Assembly: GCA_016839655.1 (NCBI GenBank)
Contig: JAEOTW010000176.1
Span: 1 to 13,798, forward strand
DNA: 13,798 nucleotides
Direction of reading: 5' to 3'
DNA from: Promethearchaeota archaeon
Lineage (GTDB): Archaea; Asgardarchaeota; Lokiarchaeia; Sigynarchaeales; SOKP01
Shown: one piece after another, positions 8,130-13,798 of the stretch
How the letters are laid out: every line of letters starts with the position of its first letter
How positions within the stretch are numbered: position 1 is the first letter of the stretch
The notes under the pieces: model-generated
What the model was told of the DNA's origin: nothing
Seen by the model: only the letters and a program-made list of their open reading frames with translations
Database searches by the model: none
Position numbers and translations under genes: made by a program

Positions 8130-9062
8130 ATGAAAATATTAATTAGTGATAAACTTCAAGATGCTGGAATTAAAATATTTAAAGATAATGGATTTGACGT
8201 TAGTAAAAAATTTACAATAACTAAAGAAGAACTGAAACAGGAAATAGGAGAATATGATGGGATTGTAGTTCGATCAAGAACGAAATTAACTGCAGATGTA
8301 TTAGAAAATGCTAAAAATCTAAAAGTAATAGGAAGAGCAGGAGTTGGGTTAGATAATGTAGATCGAAATAAAGCTGCTGAAATGAACATAGAAGTTTTGA
8401 ATACACCCGAAGCACCTGCGGTTTCAGTTGCTGAATTTGCATTAGGATTAATGTTAACACTTGCAAGGAAAATTTCATATGCTGATCGTACAACCCATGA
8501 AGCTCAATGGAATAAAGGTAATTGTTTAGGTTATACTCTACATGGAAAAAAACTTGGTTTAGTAGGTTTTGGAAATATCGCAAAGCACTTAGCCAAAATT
8601 TCTGTAGCTATGGGAATGGAAGTTGGAGTTTATTCTAGATTTAGTAAAGGTCAAATTGCTATTGATGAAGCTAAAGAAATTGGATGCTCAATTTATACTT
8701 CAGTAGAAGATTTATTGAAAGAAGCACAAATAGTCTCTTTACATCTTCCTTCTTCACCCCAAACTGAAAATATAATCAATCAGGAGCGGATAAAATTAAT
8801 GAGAAAAGATGCAATATTAATAAACACCGCAAGAGGTAATTTAATTGATGATAATGCATTATTGAATGCTTTAAAAAATAAAGAAATCGCTGGTGCAGCT
8901 CTTGATGTATATCGTGAAGAACCGTTAAAAAATGAAGATTTAATTAAATGGAACGAAAATCTCGTGCTTACTCCACACATAGCATCCCAGAGTATCGAAA
9001 ATCAAACAGCTGCTGCAACTATGGTGGCAGAAAAAATAGTAAATTTCCTTAAAAATAAATAA
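8130..9062 (+). CDS. serA: D-3-phosphoglycerate dehydrogenase, short form without ACT domain
   Basis: A 310-residue NAD-dependent D-2-hydroxyacid dehydrogenase, most like SerA, which oxidises 3-phosphoglycerate as the first step of serine synthesis. Seen: 'VVRSRTKLTADVL' and 'GRAGVGLDNVD' in the N-terminal substrate part, the NAD loop 'GFGNIAKHLA' (146-155), and the catalytic triad Arg235 ('NTARG'), Glu264 ('REEP') and His283 ('TPHIAS'). The chain ends right after the catalytic domain, so the C-terminal regulatory (ACT/ASB) domains of longer SerA proteins are absent and serine feedback through them is not expected. The preceding aminotransferase can supply the second pathway step. Glyoxylate/hydroxypyruvate reductase is a possible alternative. 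A TATA box at 8103-8112 points to its own leaderless transcript. Confidence 0.88.
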   Translation: MKILISDKLQDAGIKIFKDNGFDVSKKFTITKEELKQEIGEYDGIVVRSRTKLTADVLENAKNLKVIGRAGVGLDNVDRNKAAEMNIEVLNTPEAPAVSVAEFALGLMLTLARKISYADRTTHEAQWNKGNCLGYTLHGKKLGLVGFGNIAKHLAKISVAMGMEVGVYSRFSKGQIAIDEAKEIGCSIYTSVEDLLKEAQIVSLHLPSSPQTENIINQERIKLMRKDAILINTARGNLIDDNALLNALKNKEIAGAALDVYREEPLKNEDLIKWNENLVLTPHIASQSIENQTAAATMVAEKIVNFLKNK

Positions 9063-9070
9063 TCAATAAA

Positions 9071-9078
9071 TTTTTTTT
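9071..9078 (+). terminator. Oligo-T terminator after serA
   Basis: Eight T just after the serA stop codon, overlapping the stop codon of the convergent DUF1015 gene. Confidence 0.45.
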
Positions 9079-10279
9079 ATTCTTCTCCTAGATCATGTAA
9101 AATTAATCCCGAGAGAACTTTCGGATCGAACCAAGTTGATTTTGGAGGCATGACTCCTCCTTTATCCGCAATTAATTCTAAGTCCCTAATATCTACGGGA
9201 TATAAATTGACAAACAAATCATTTCCTTCTTCTATAACATACTTTTCCATTTCTTTAGGGTCTCGTGTACCTCCTACAAAGAAGATATTCTCATCGGATC
9301 GAGGATCTTTAATATTTAAGATGGGTTCCAAAATTTTATCTTGAACAATAGCTACATCTAAACTATCTCGTTTATCTTTAAATTTTTTATTTTTTACTAA
9401 CAATTTATACCATTTCCCTTTAAGACAAATAGCTAATTCGTTTTTTTTCTCTGGATTAAATGCTTTGTCCATAGAAATAACTTCAAACTCATCTTCAATC
9501 CCGTTTAAAAACTCCTCTACTCTTATTGGTAGTTTTCTGATAACACGATTATATGGTAAGATTCGAATTTGATCATCAGAAGCTACGTATGAAAGAAGAT
9601 ATTGCCAAGGAGCATCAATGTTTTCTTCTATCTTTGAATTTTCTAATTTTAATTTACGGTATTCTGCTGCACTAGCGGCTCTGTGATGTCCATCAGCTAT
9701 GTAAATCTTTTGATTGCTGAATAATTCTACTAATTTTTGAATTATTTTAGGATCAGTTTCTTGCCATAATAGATGACGATATCCATATTTCTTGAAGTCA
9801 AATTTAGGTTTATTCTTTTTAATTGTTTCAATTAATGCATTTATTTTTTTATTTGTTTGAAAAACAGTCCAAACCAACCCTGCTGCTACATTTGAAGAAA
9901 CAATATGATTTGTACGGTCTTTAAGCGGTTTTTCCCTTGTATGTTCATGTTTCACAATATTTCCATCTTCATAATCTTGAAGTGCAATTCCAATAATTAA
10001 TCCTTGATGACTGAATTCAGCTGATTCTTGACGATATACAAAAATACTGGGAGTAGATTCTCGTTTAATGAATGTTTCATTTTTAAAATTCTTATACGCC
10101 TTTGCTGCATTTTGATAAATCTCGTCTCCTTCCCCATCAGGTAAAATAAGGTGAATTAGAGAATGAGGTATTTTCTTTAACTCTTGTTCTTCCTCTTTGC
10201 TAATAATATCATAGGGGTTAGTACAGAATTCTTCTGGATTAACCGGAATATATGGTTTCAGCGGAGTTATCCATACCAT
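9077..10279 (-). CDS. DUF1015 family protein (ParB/SerK-like 'DGHHR' motif)
   Basis: About 400 residues of the DUF1015 family. Numbering from the ATG at 10279: 'NPYDIIS' (21-27) near the N-terminus, 'KHEHTR' (110-115) with 'DRTNH' (121-125), and the hallmark 'DGHHRAASAAEYR' (196-208). That last motif resembles the 'DGHHR' loop of ParB/sulfiredoxin-fold proteins, which include free-serine kinases such as SerK and SbnI. A frame extension to a GTG at 10300 exists, but a TATA box centred 27 bases before the ATG fits a leaderless start there and leaves no room ahead of the GTG. The gene is convergent with serA, 14 bases apart, hinting at a role in serine metabolism. The biochemical function is not established. 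Confidence 0.87.
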   Translation of the reverse strand: MVWITPLKPYIPVNPEEFCTNPYDIISKEEEQELKKIPHSLIHLILPDGEGDEIYQNAAKAYKNFKNETFIKRESTPSIFVYRQESAEFSHQGLIIGIALQDYEDGNIVKHEHTREKPLKDRTNHIVSSNVAAGLVWTVFQTNKKINALIETIKKNKPKFDFKKYGYRHLLWQETDPKIIQKLVELFSNQKIYIADGHHRAASAAEYRKLKLENSKIEENIDAPWQYLLSYVASDDQIRILPYNRVIRKLPIRVEEFLNGIEDEFEVISMDKAFNPEKKNELAICLKGKWYKLLVKNKKFKDKRDSLDVAIVQDKILEPILNIKDPRSDENIFFVGGTRDPKEMEKYVIEEGNDLFVNLYPVDIRDLELIADKGGVMPPKSTWFDPKVLSGLILHDLGEE

Positions 10280-10302
10280 AATATTAATTAAAAGTTTCAC
10301 CG

Positions 10303-10312
10303 ATATATATTA
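10303..10312 (-). promoter_or_regulatory. TATA box of the DUF1015 gene; decides its start
   Basis: On the minus strand it reads TAATATATAT, centred about 27 bases before the ATG at 10279 and only about 6 bases before the in-frame GTG at 10300. The spacing therefore favours the ATG. Confidence 0.6.
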
Positions 10313-10500
10313 ATTTCCATACTAAAAATTATTTAGAATCAAGAGAACCTTGTATTAAAATTAGCTTTTTATTTCGAAAATTATTTAAAACTAATCTCTC
10401 TTAATAATTACAAGTCTTATTTAAAAAATTTAATAAAGATTTTGACTATATTAATATCATTAAATATCTGATTTGAATTATATTTTAGAGTTATTCAACA

Positions 10501-11505
10501 ATGCCTAAAAATTTAAGAAAAACATTGGATAGTATTGAATCCAGTGAAAAAGAAATGGCCAATTTACAAGCAAAAGTCGATAAATTAACTGCTTTAGTAC
10601 AACGTCAAAAACGTATAGTTAGTGAACAAGAGGGTATTATAGAAGAACAAAAAACTAAACTCTCAAAAATGACCGATATCCCAGAAGACATACTTGAATT
10701 AAAAGAATTAATCGGAGAACAACGCATAATGATCAATGAAAAAGAACTTGAATTGGAATATGCAAAAGGGGAGGTTGCTCAATCTCAGAAGGAATTAGAG
10801 TTAATTAAAAAACAAATAGTGCCTAGTCAAACTAAATTAGAAGAAGCTTATCAAACAATGGGTAATTTAAGAGCTGAGTTAGCTGAAAAAAATTCTGAAT
10901 TGATTTTAAAAAATGAATCAATGAAAAGCTTAGAAAATAAACTAAAAGAATTGGAAGCATTTACAGATAAATTTAAGGAAGAACAAGTTAAAATGATCCA
11001 AGAATTAGAAGAAAAACATAGAAAAGAAACTTCAGAATTAAAAGAAGAAATAAATAAACTAGATTCATTCTTAATGGATAGCAAGTTAACTTCCACTGAA
11101 AAAACATCTGAAGCCAAAGATTTTGCTTCCCGATTTGAAAGTATGCGATCAAAATATGATGAATTAATTGCTAAAGTAGGAGATTTAAGTGATAAAAATC
11201 GAGATGCTAATGAAGAAGTTGAAAAGTTAAATAAACAACTTAACGAAATAAAGACTCTTCAAAAGGATAATATTGATAAAATCAACTATTATGATAAATT
11301 AAAGCCAATCATGGAAAAGGAACCCCTCTTCAAGACTTTCTTAATCATAGAAGAAGTAGGGGGAATTACACTTGATGATCTTAAAAACGCACTTGGCATT
11401 CCTATTGTTACAGTTAGAAAGAATATTCAGACCCTTGAAGGAATAGGACTTGTAGAAACAGATGACAGGGATAAAATTGTGATAAAAAGCTTTGATGGAA
11501 TCTAA
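10501..11505 (+). CDS. Long coiled-coil protein with C-terminal winged-helix domain
   Basis: A 334-residue, highly charged protein. Residues about 10-260 are nearly continuous coiled coil (heptad-rich Glu/Lys/Leu, for example 'ELEEKHRKETSELKEEINKL'), broken near 'DIPEDI' (59-64) and 'IVPSQ' (106-110). Residues about 275-330 look like a winged helix-turn-helix: 'FLIIEEVGGITLDDLKNALG', recognition helix 'IVTVRKNIQTLEGIGLVET', then wing 'DRDKIVIK'. No membrane segment or signal is present. A DNA-tethering structural protein or a protein-binding winged helix (as in ESCRT-II-like proteins) are both possible; neither can be shown. Its convergent neighbour is the small longin-like gene, 41 bases away. 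Confidence 0.8.
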   Translation: MPKNLRKTLDSIESSEKEMANLQAKVDKLTALVQRQKRIVSEQEGIIEEQKTKLSKMTDIPEDILELKELIGEQRIMINEKELELEYAKGEVAQSQKELELIKKQIVPSQTKLEEAYQTMGNLRAELAEKNSELILKNESMKSLENKLKELEAFTDKFKEEQVKMIQELEEKHRKETSELKEEINKLDSFLMDSKLTSTEKTSEAKDFASRFESMRSKYDELIAKVGDLSDKNRDANEEVEKLNKQLNEIKTLQKDNIDKINYYDKLKPIMEKEPLFKTFLIIEEVGGITLDDLKNALGIPIVTVRKNIQTLEGIGLVETDDRDKIVIKSFDGI

Positions 11506-11546
11506 ATCCCTTTAGATAAGAGTTAAATATAAAGAAGAAATTCGTT

Positions 11547-11924
11547 TTATATCTTTGCTAGCTGCTCATACAATCCAGGTAATACTTCTTTAAATTTATC
11601 GTCTGGAATTTTTTCAAGGATTTCAGCAGCTATTGTTTTTAAAATTTCTCTATATTTCCCTGGTTTCTCATCTCGTCGAAGTAAAAGAGCAACTACATAA
11701 TTTTCAACGGAAATAAAATCTTGCCCAACTCCAGAGAAGAAAGATACAACTTTATTGTTCTTTAGTGCAATGCTTGCGAAACCGGGTTTAAGAGATTGAT
11801 AACGATGACTAGAATAAACTTGTGTGAGCAGATTATTTGTTATTTTTAGAGTATCAGGATAAAAACCTTCATTAATAGGGCCAATTTCATTGTCCCAGCG
11901 AATTACAAGAATACCCACAGGCAT
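11547..11924 (-). CDS. Small longin/roadblock-like domain protein (putative)
   Basis: A 125-residue soluble protein. It opens with a beta strand 'GILVIRWDNEIGP' (4-16), a pattern seen in small longin-like or profilin-fold proteins that are abundant in Asgard archaea. This is followed by 'FYPD' and a helix ('LKITNNLLTQVYSS'), two strands ('FASIALKN', 'KVVSFFSGVG'), the strand 'YVVALLLRRDEKPG' (76-89) and a C-terminal helix pair ('YREILKTIAAEILEKIPDDKFKEVLPGLYEQL'). This beta-alpha-beta-alpha order suits a longin or roadblock fold, which in eukaryotes acts on small GTPases in trafficking. No GTPase is in the window. The ATG at 11924 has a TATA box centred about 27 bases upstream. Fold is an inference from motif and pattern only. 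Confidence 0.65.
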   Translation of the reverse strand: MPVGILVIRWDNEIGPINEGFYPDTLKITNNLLTQVYSSHRYQSLKPGFASIALKNNKVVSFFSGVGQDFISVENYVVALLLRRDEKPGKYREILKTIAAEILEKIPDDKFKEVLPGLYEQLAKI

Positions 11925-11947
11925 GATATTATACCTTTCGATTTACC

Positions 11948-11955
11948 TATTATAT
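11948..11955 (-). promoter_or_regulatory. TATA box of the longin-like gene
   Basis: On the minus strand it reads ATATAATA, centred about 27 bases before the ATG at 11924. Confidence 0.5.
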
Positions 11956-12222
11956 GATAATTATAAAAATTTATTTGTAGACTTTATAGAATACTACTTA
12001 TGATAATAATTTAATATCTTACTTTTATTTATTTCTTTTTATTTTTATGTATATCTTATCTGACCATTAATACAAATAAAATCCTAATTGCTTTTATCCC
12101 TAAGAAAAAATTTAAATTAAAAATATAACTTTGATTTATTGTCACTCTAAAAAGCTTAGAATTACTGTTTTGAAATCGTAATTTCTCGCTTTTATAATGG
12201 AGGGATTACCGAGCATGGTCAA

Positions 12223-12255
12223 TCGCCATTTTACACCAAAATGGGTCAAGACTAT
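12223..12255 (+). other. tRNA-Leu intron 1, D loop (33 nt)
   Basis: The intron lies between standard tRNA positions 21 and 22. Its inner hairpin is a 7-bp perfect stem, 12226-12232 with 12238-12244, around a 5-base loop. A BHB core is formed by exon GGTC (12217-12220) with intron GACT (12250-12253), 4 pairs including one G-T. It is flanked on the exon side by GCAT (12213-12216) with GTGC (12258-12261). The cuts fall in bulges AA|T and AT|AG. An unpaired patch separates core and hairpin, so this is a relaxed BHB. Confidence 0.82.
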
Positions 12256-12283
12256 AGGTGCTGGACTTAAGATCCAGTGGCAA

Positions 12284-12311
12284 TTCATCTGCGTTTAGTG
12301 GTAGAGCCAAA
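12284..12311 (+). other. tRNA-Leu intron 2, variable arm (28 nt)
   Basis: The four-base core pairs exon TGGC (12278-12281) with intron GCCA (12306-12309). The cuts are at AA|T (after 12283) and AA|A (after 12311); a one-base shift gives the same product. The inner hairpin is TCTGC (12288-12292) with GTAGA (12301-12305), one G-T pair. No clear outer helix is seen, so this is the least canonical of the three. After splicing, exon GGC re-pairs with exon GCC (12314-12316) to build the variable arm. Confidence 0.75.
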
Positions 12312-12330
12312 AGGCCTTCGTGGGTTCGAA

Positions 12331-12360
12331 TTAAGTAAGGGAATCTCCTGCTTACTAGCC
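12331..12360 (+). other. tRNA-Leu intron 3, T loop 59/60 (30 nt)
   Basis: The layout is close to a canonical BHB. The outer helix is the T stem GTGGG/CCCAC. The core is TTCG (12325-12328) with CTAG (12355-12358), three pairs plus one C-T mismatch. The inner helix TAAG (12332-12335) pairs with CTTA (12351-12354). The cuts are in the bulges AA|T and CC|T, restoring the T loop TTCGAAT. A small GGA/TCC pairing closes the apex. Confidence 0.85.
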
Positions 12361-12384
12361 TCCCACTCCCTCCACATCCTTCCA

Positions 12385-12402
12385 TTCTTAATTTTATCTT
12401 TT
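12385..12402 (+). terminator. Oligo-T terminator after tRNA-Leu
   Basis: Repeated T clusters (TTCTTAATTTTATCTTTT) begin 11 bases after the discriminator base. Archaeal RNA polymerase stops at such T-rich tracts without needing a hairpin. Confidence 0.45.
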
Positions 12403-12514
12403 ATATAAATATATTAGTTTAAAATCAAATTCTTAGAATGAAAAATTTTCTCTGAAGAAAAAATTCAGAAAGTTCTACAACTAACAAAATTCAATCAACA
12501 AGTAAAAAAGATAA

Positions 12515-12526
12515 TTTAATATAAAG
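12515..12526 (+). promoter_or_regulatory. TATA box of the alpha/beta hydrolase gene
   Basis: TTTAATATAAAG centred about 25 bases before the ATG, the leaderless spacing also seen for psmB and DUF1015. Confidence 0.55.
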
Positions 12527-12544
12527 TCAAAAAAAAATATAGTT

Positions 12545-13528
12545 ATGCAAACAATTGTAATTGCATTAATTGTAATAGTAGTTTTCATTATTCTCCTGAG
12601 AATTGGTTTTGTGAGGTGGAGAAAAGCCGCAAGTAGAGTAATGGATGATGGAGAGGTAATGGAGACAGCGATGGGGAAAATACATTACAAACTCTCTGGA
12701 AAAGGACCAGTGTTATTTTTTATGCATGGGGGACCAGGAGGAATCGACCAAGTATTCTTCCTTGAAGATTTAATTGTGGAAGGATATTCATTACTCGTTG
12801 TTTCAAGGCCTGGATATTTAAGAACACCTTTAGTCCTTCTATCTTATGAGGAACAAGTAGATCAGTATGTGGAATTATTGGATAAGTTAAAAATTGATAA
12901 GGTTGTTGCTATGGGATACTCCGCTGGTGGACCTTTAGCACTAAACTTTGCTAATAAATACCCTGAGAGAACTCATGCTCTGGTGATGGAAGCTGGCGTG
13001 AGTACAGTATATGAGATACCAAGTAATGCACCGGATTCATTTTGGACGAAATTATTTCTAAGTGATAGATTACAAGATTTTTTGAGCTGGATCAGTGTAA
13101 AAATTATTAGAATCGCTTTCAAGATGGCATTCAAGAGTATAATCCGCTTAGAAACCTTTCTTAATAAGGAGGAAATAAAGAGATTTTTAGATCTGGTTTC
13201 AAATGATAAGGAGAGAAGGGCGTGGGTAAAGAAACTGATTGATACAAGTACTCCGATGAGTTTAAGAAAACTTGGTCTGAATCATGATATAGAGCTCTTA
13301 ACATCAATAGAGAAAATTCCAATTGATAATATTAATGTAAAATCCTTATTAGTATATAGTAAAGAAGATAATGATGTTAAATGGTTAAATGCTGAATATC
13401 TCAAAACCAATCTCAAAGATTTTGAGCTATTTGTGACACATGGGGGTCATATGATGTGGATAGGAGATGATATGGATAAAATAAAATCAAAAAGAATCGA
13501 ATTTTTAAATTCAATAAATTTTGAGTAA
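12545..13528 (+). CDS. Membrane-anchored alpha/beta hydrolase
   Basis: A 327-residue alpha/beta-hydrolase-fold protein. Residues 3-20 are a single hydrophobic N-terminal helix followed by basic residues ('RWRKAAS'), so a membrane anchor is likely. Oxyanion-hole motif HGGPG is at 61-65. The nucleophile elbow is GYSAGG with Ser126. The acid is probably Asp275 or Asp277 in 'SKEDNDVKW', and the base is His302 in 'THGGHMMW'. Residues about 155-245 form a helical cap. The substrate (ester, amide or lactone) is unknown; the HGGPG motif also occurs in proline iminopeptidases. A TATA box at 12515-12526 centred about 25 bases before the ATG suggests a leaderless transcript. Its 3' end overlaps the start of the downstream remnant by eight bases. 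Confidence 0.9.
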   Translation: MQTIVIALIVIVVFIILLRIGFVRWRKAASRVMDDGEVMETAMGKIHYKLSGKGPVLFFMHGGPGGIDQVFFLEDLIVEGYSLLVVSRPGYLRTPLVLLSYEEQVDQYVELLDKLKIDKVVAMGYSAGGPLALNFANKYPERTHALVMEAGVSTVYEIPSNAPDSFWTKLFLSDRLQDFLSWISVKIIRIAFKMAFKSIIRLETFLNKEEIKRFLDLVSNDKERRAWVKKLIDTSTPMSLRKLGLNHDIELLTSIEKIPIDNINVKSLLVYSKEDNDVKWLNAEYLKTNLKDFELFVTHGGHMMWIGDDMDKIKSKRIEFLNSINFE

Positions 13529-13785
13529 AACTATAACTATATTAGAAGACAAGACAATCCCGAACTATTCCATTCCCCTTGTATTCGCCGAAGACGTTAC
13601 TGGATTGATTTCCTACTTGGTATCAGAAGATTCGGAAGATGAGTGGTCAAATAATAAGTATATGTGGTGGAGTTGTGCTTCATTAAGATCCCGCCATTTA
13701 TGAAGAAAATAACAGGATTTATATGTTATATTCTGTGGCTGGAGAAAGTGGGATTGCAATTGCTGAATTAAAATTTGAAAATTAA
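13521..13785 (+). pseudogene. Frameshifted remnant with glycosidase-like C-terminal tail
   Basis: One frame from TTG 13521 runs to a stop at 13703 and includes '...WWSCASLR'. The conserved tail is in another frame, from 13687 to the TAA at 13783-13785: 'DPAIYEENNRIYMLYSVAG' followed by 'ESGIAIAELKFEN'. That tail matches, from memory, the extreme C-terminus of a family of glycosidase-like proteins whose consensus reads LRDPAIF....YLLYSVAGESGIAIAEL. The join 'TTAAGATCCC' needs two bases added (L-R-D-P) or one removed (L-D-P) to become continuous. Only about 32 residues are recognisable out of a protein normally several hundred long, so this is a decayed fragment unless an assembly break is involved. 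The upstream 50 residues are not recognised and may not be coding. Confidence 0.6.
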
Positions 13786-13798
13786 CTATTGATTTTAA

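Larger units (their letters stand above)
12199..12374 (+). tRNA. tRNA-Leu (anticodon UAA) with three introns, none at 37/38
   Basis: Exons 12199-12222, 12256-12283, 12312-12330 and 12361-12374 join into an 85-nt tRNA. The acceptor stem is GGAGGGA (12199-12205) with TCCCTCC (12367-12373), 7 of 7 pairs, discriminator A12374; CCA is not encoded. The D stem is ACC with GGT, formed only after splicing, and its loop carries AGC..GGTC. The anticodon arm is CTGGA-CTTAAGA-TCCAG (12261-12277), uninterrupted, anticodon TAA. The variable arm is GGC-AAAG-GCC after splicing, as expected for a class II leucine tRNA. The T arm is GTGGG-TTCGAAT-CCCAC. All conserved bases (T8, A14, G18, G19, TTC, A58) are present, so this is very unlikely to be a pseudogene. 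Multi-intron tRNAs are known mainly from Thermoproteota. Confidence 0.93.

Noticed and set aside
8311..8583. Minus-strand open frame inside serA (also 8156-8389 and 8780-8980)
   Set aside because: Composition is that of reversed serA codons; no recognisable domain.
6856..9062. One operon for the aminotransferase and serA
   Set aside because: A 158-base gap holds a strong oligo-T stop and a separate TATA box for serA, so two transcripts are more likely despite the shared pathway.
10280..10300. GTG-started N-terminal extension of the DUF1015 protein
   Set aside because: The TATA box lies only about 6 bases ahead of the GTG, so a leaderless transcript would begin near the ATG at 10279.
11925..12198. 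A small gene or RNA in the 274-base gap before the tRNA
   Set aside because: The stretch is AT-rich and stop-dense in all frames with no convincing stem or motif. Only the TATA box of the longin-like gene is supported; no clear tRNA promoter could be placed.
12286..12330. A second, overlapping tRNA: 'TTTAGTGGTAGAGCC' looks like a D arm followed by a T arm
   Set aside because: The D-stem halves make only two good pairs, no separate acceptor stem or anticodon arm exists, and the segment is explained as intron 2 plus exons of tRNA-Leu.
12199..12374. tRNA pseudogene or permuted tRNA
   Set aside because: All stems pair perfectly after removal of three inserts and the exon order is the normal one. 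Decay would not leave complete stems and BHB-like pairings at every break.

Overview
The window is AT-rich and reads as the chromosome of an archaeon. The evidence is a 20S proteasome beta subunit with an N-terminal-threonine active site, a geranylgeranyl-reductase-type flavoprotein of ether-lipid metabolism, TATA boxes about 25 bases ahead of several start codons (leaderless-type promoters), oligo-T stops after genes, and a tRNA gene interrupted by archaeal bulge-helix-bulge (BHB) introns. A small protein starting with a 'RWDNEIGP' strand, a long coiled coil with a winged helix, and a GATase-like protein resembling the ciliary IFT52 N-domain suggest an Asgard (Lokiarchaeia-like) lineage. That placement is an inference, not proven here.

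Layout. 1-859: 3' part of a tandem GNAT acetyltransferase (its start is off the window). 871-2740, minus strand: GATase-like/IFT52-like protein followed by a PflX-type radical SAM protein, probably one transcript. 2980-3672, minus: proteasome beta subunit. 3804-5966, plus: geranylgeranyl-reductase-family flavoprotein and a DMT/EamA transporter. 6113-6766: six-helix membrane protein of unknown role. 6856-10279: class V aminotransferase, phosphoglycerate dehydrogenase and, convergent, a DUF1015 protein. Together these look like a phosphoserine-pathway neighbourhood without a phosphatase. 10501-11924: coiled-coil/winged-helix protein convergent with a small longin-like protein. 12199-12374: tRNA-Leu(UAA). 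12545-13528: membrane-anchored alpha/beta hydrolase. 13521-13785: a frameshifted remnant ending in a glycosidase-like C-terminus.

The highlight is the tRNA-Leu gene. It is 176 bases long, but removing three short inserts (33, 28 and 30 bases) yields a perfect 85-nt tRNA-Leu with a 7-bp acceptor stem, a complete D arm, anticodon UAA, a GGC/GCC variable arm and a canonical T arm. The inserts lie in the D loop, variable arm and T loop, and none is at the usual 37/38 site. Each can be folded so that both splice points fall at BHB-like bulges, and all three 5' junctions read AA|T. No CRISPR array, insertion sequence or phage gene was seen.
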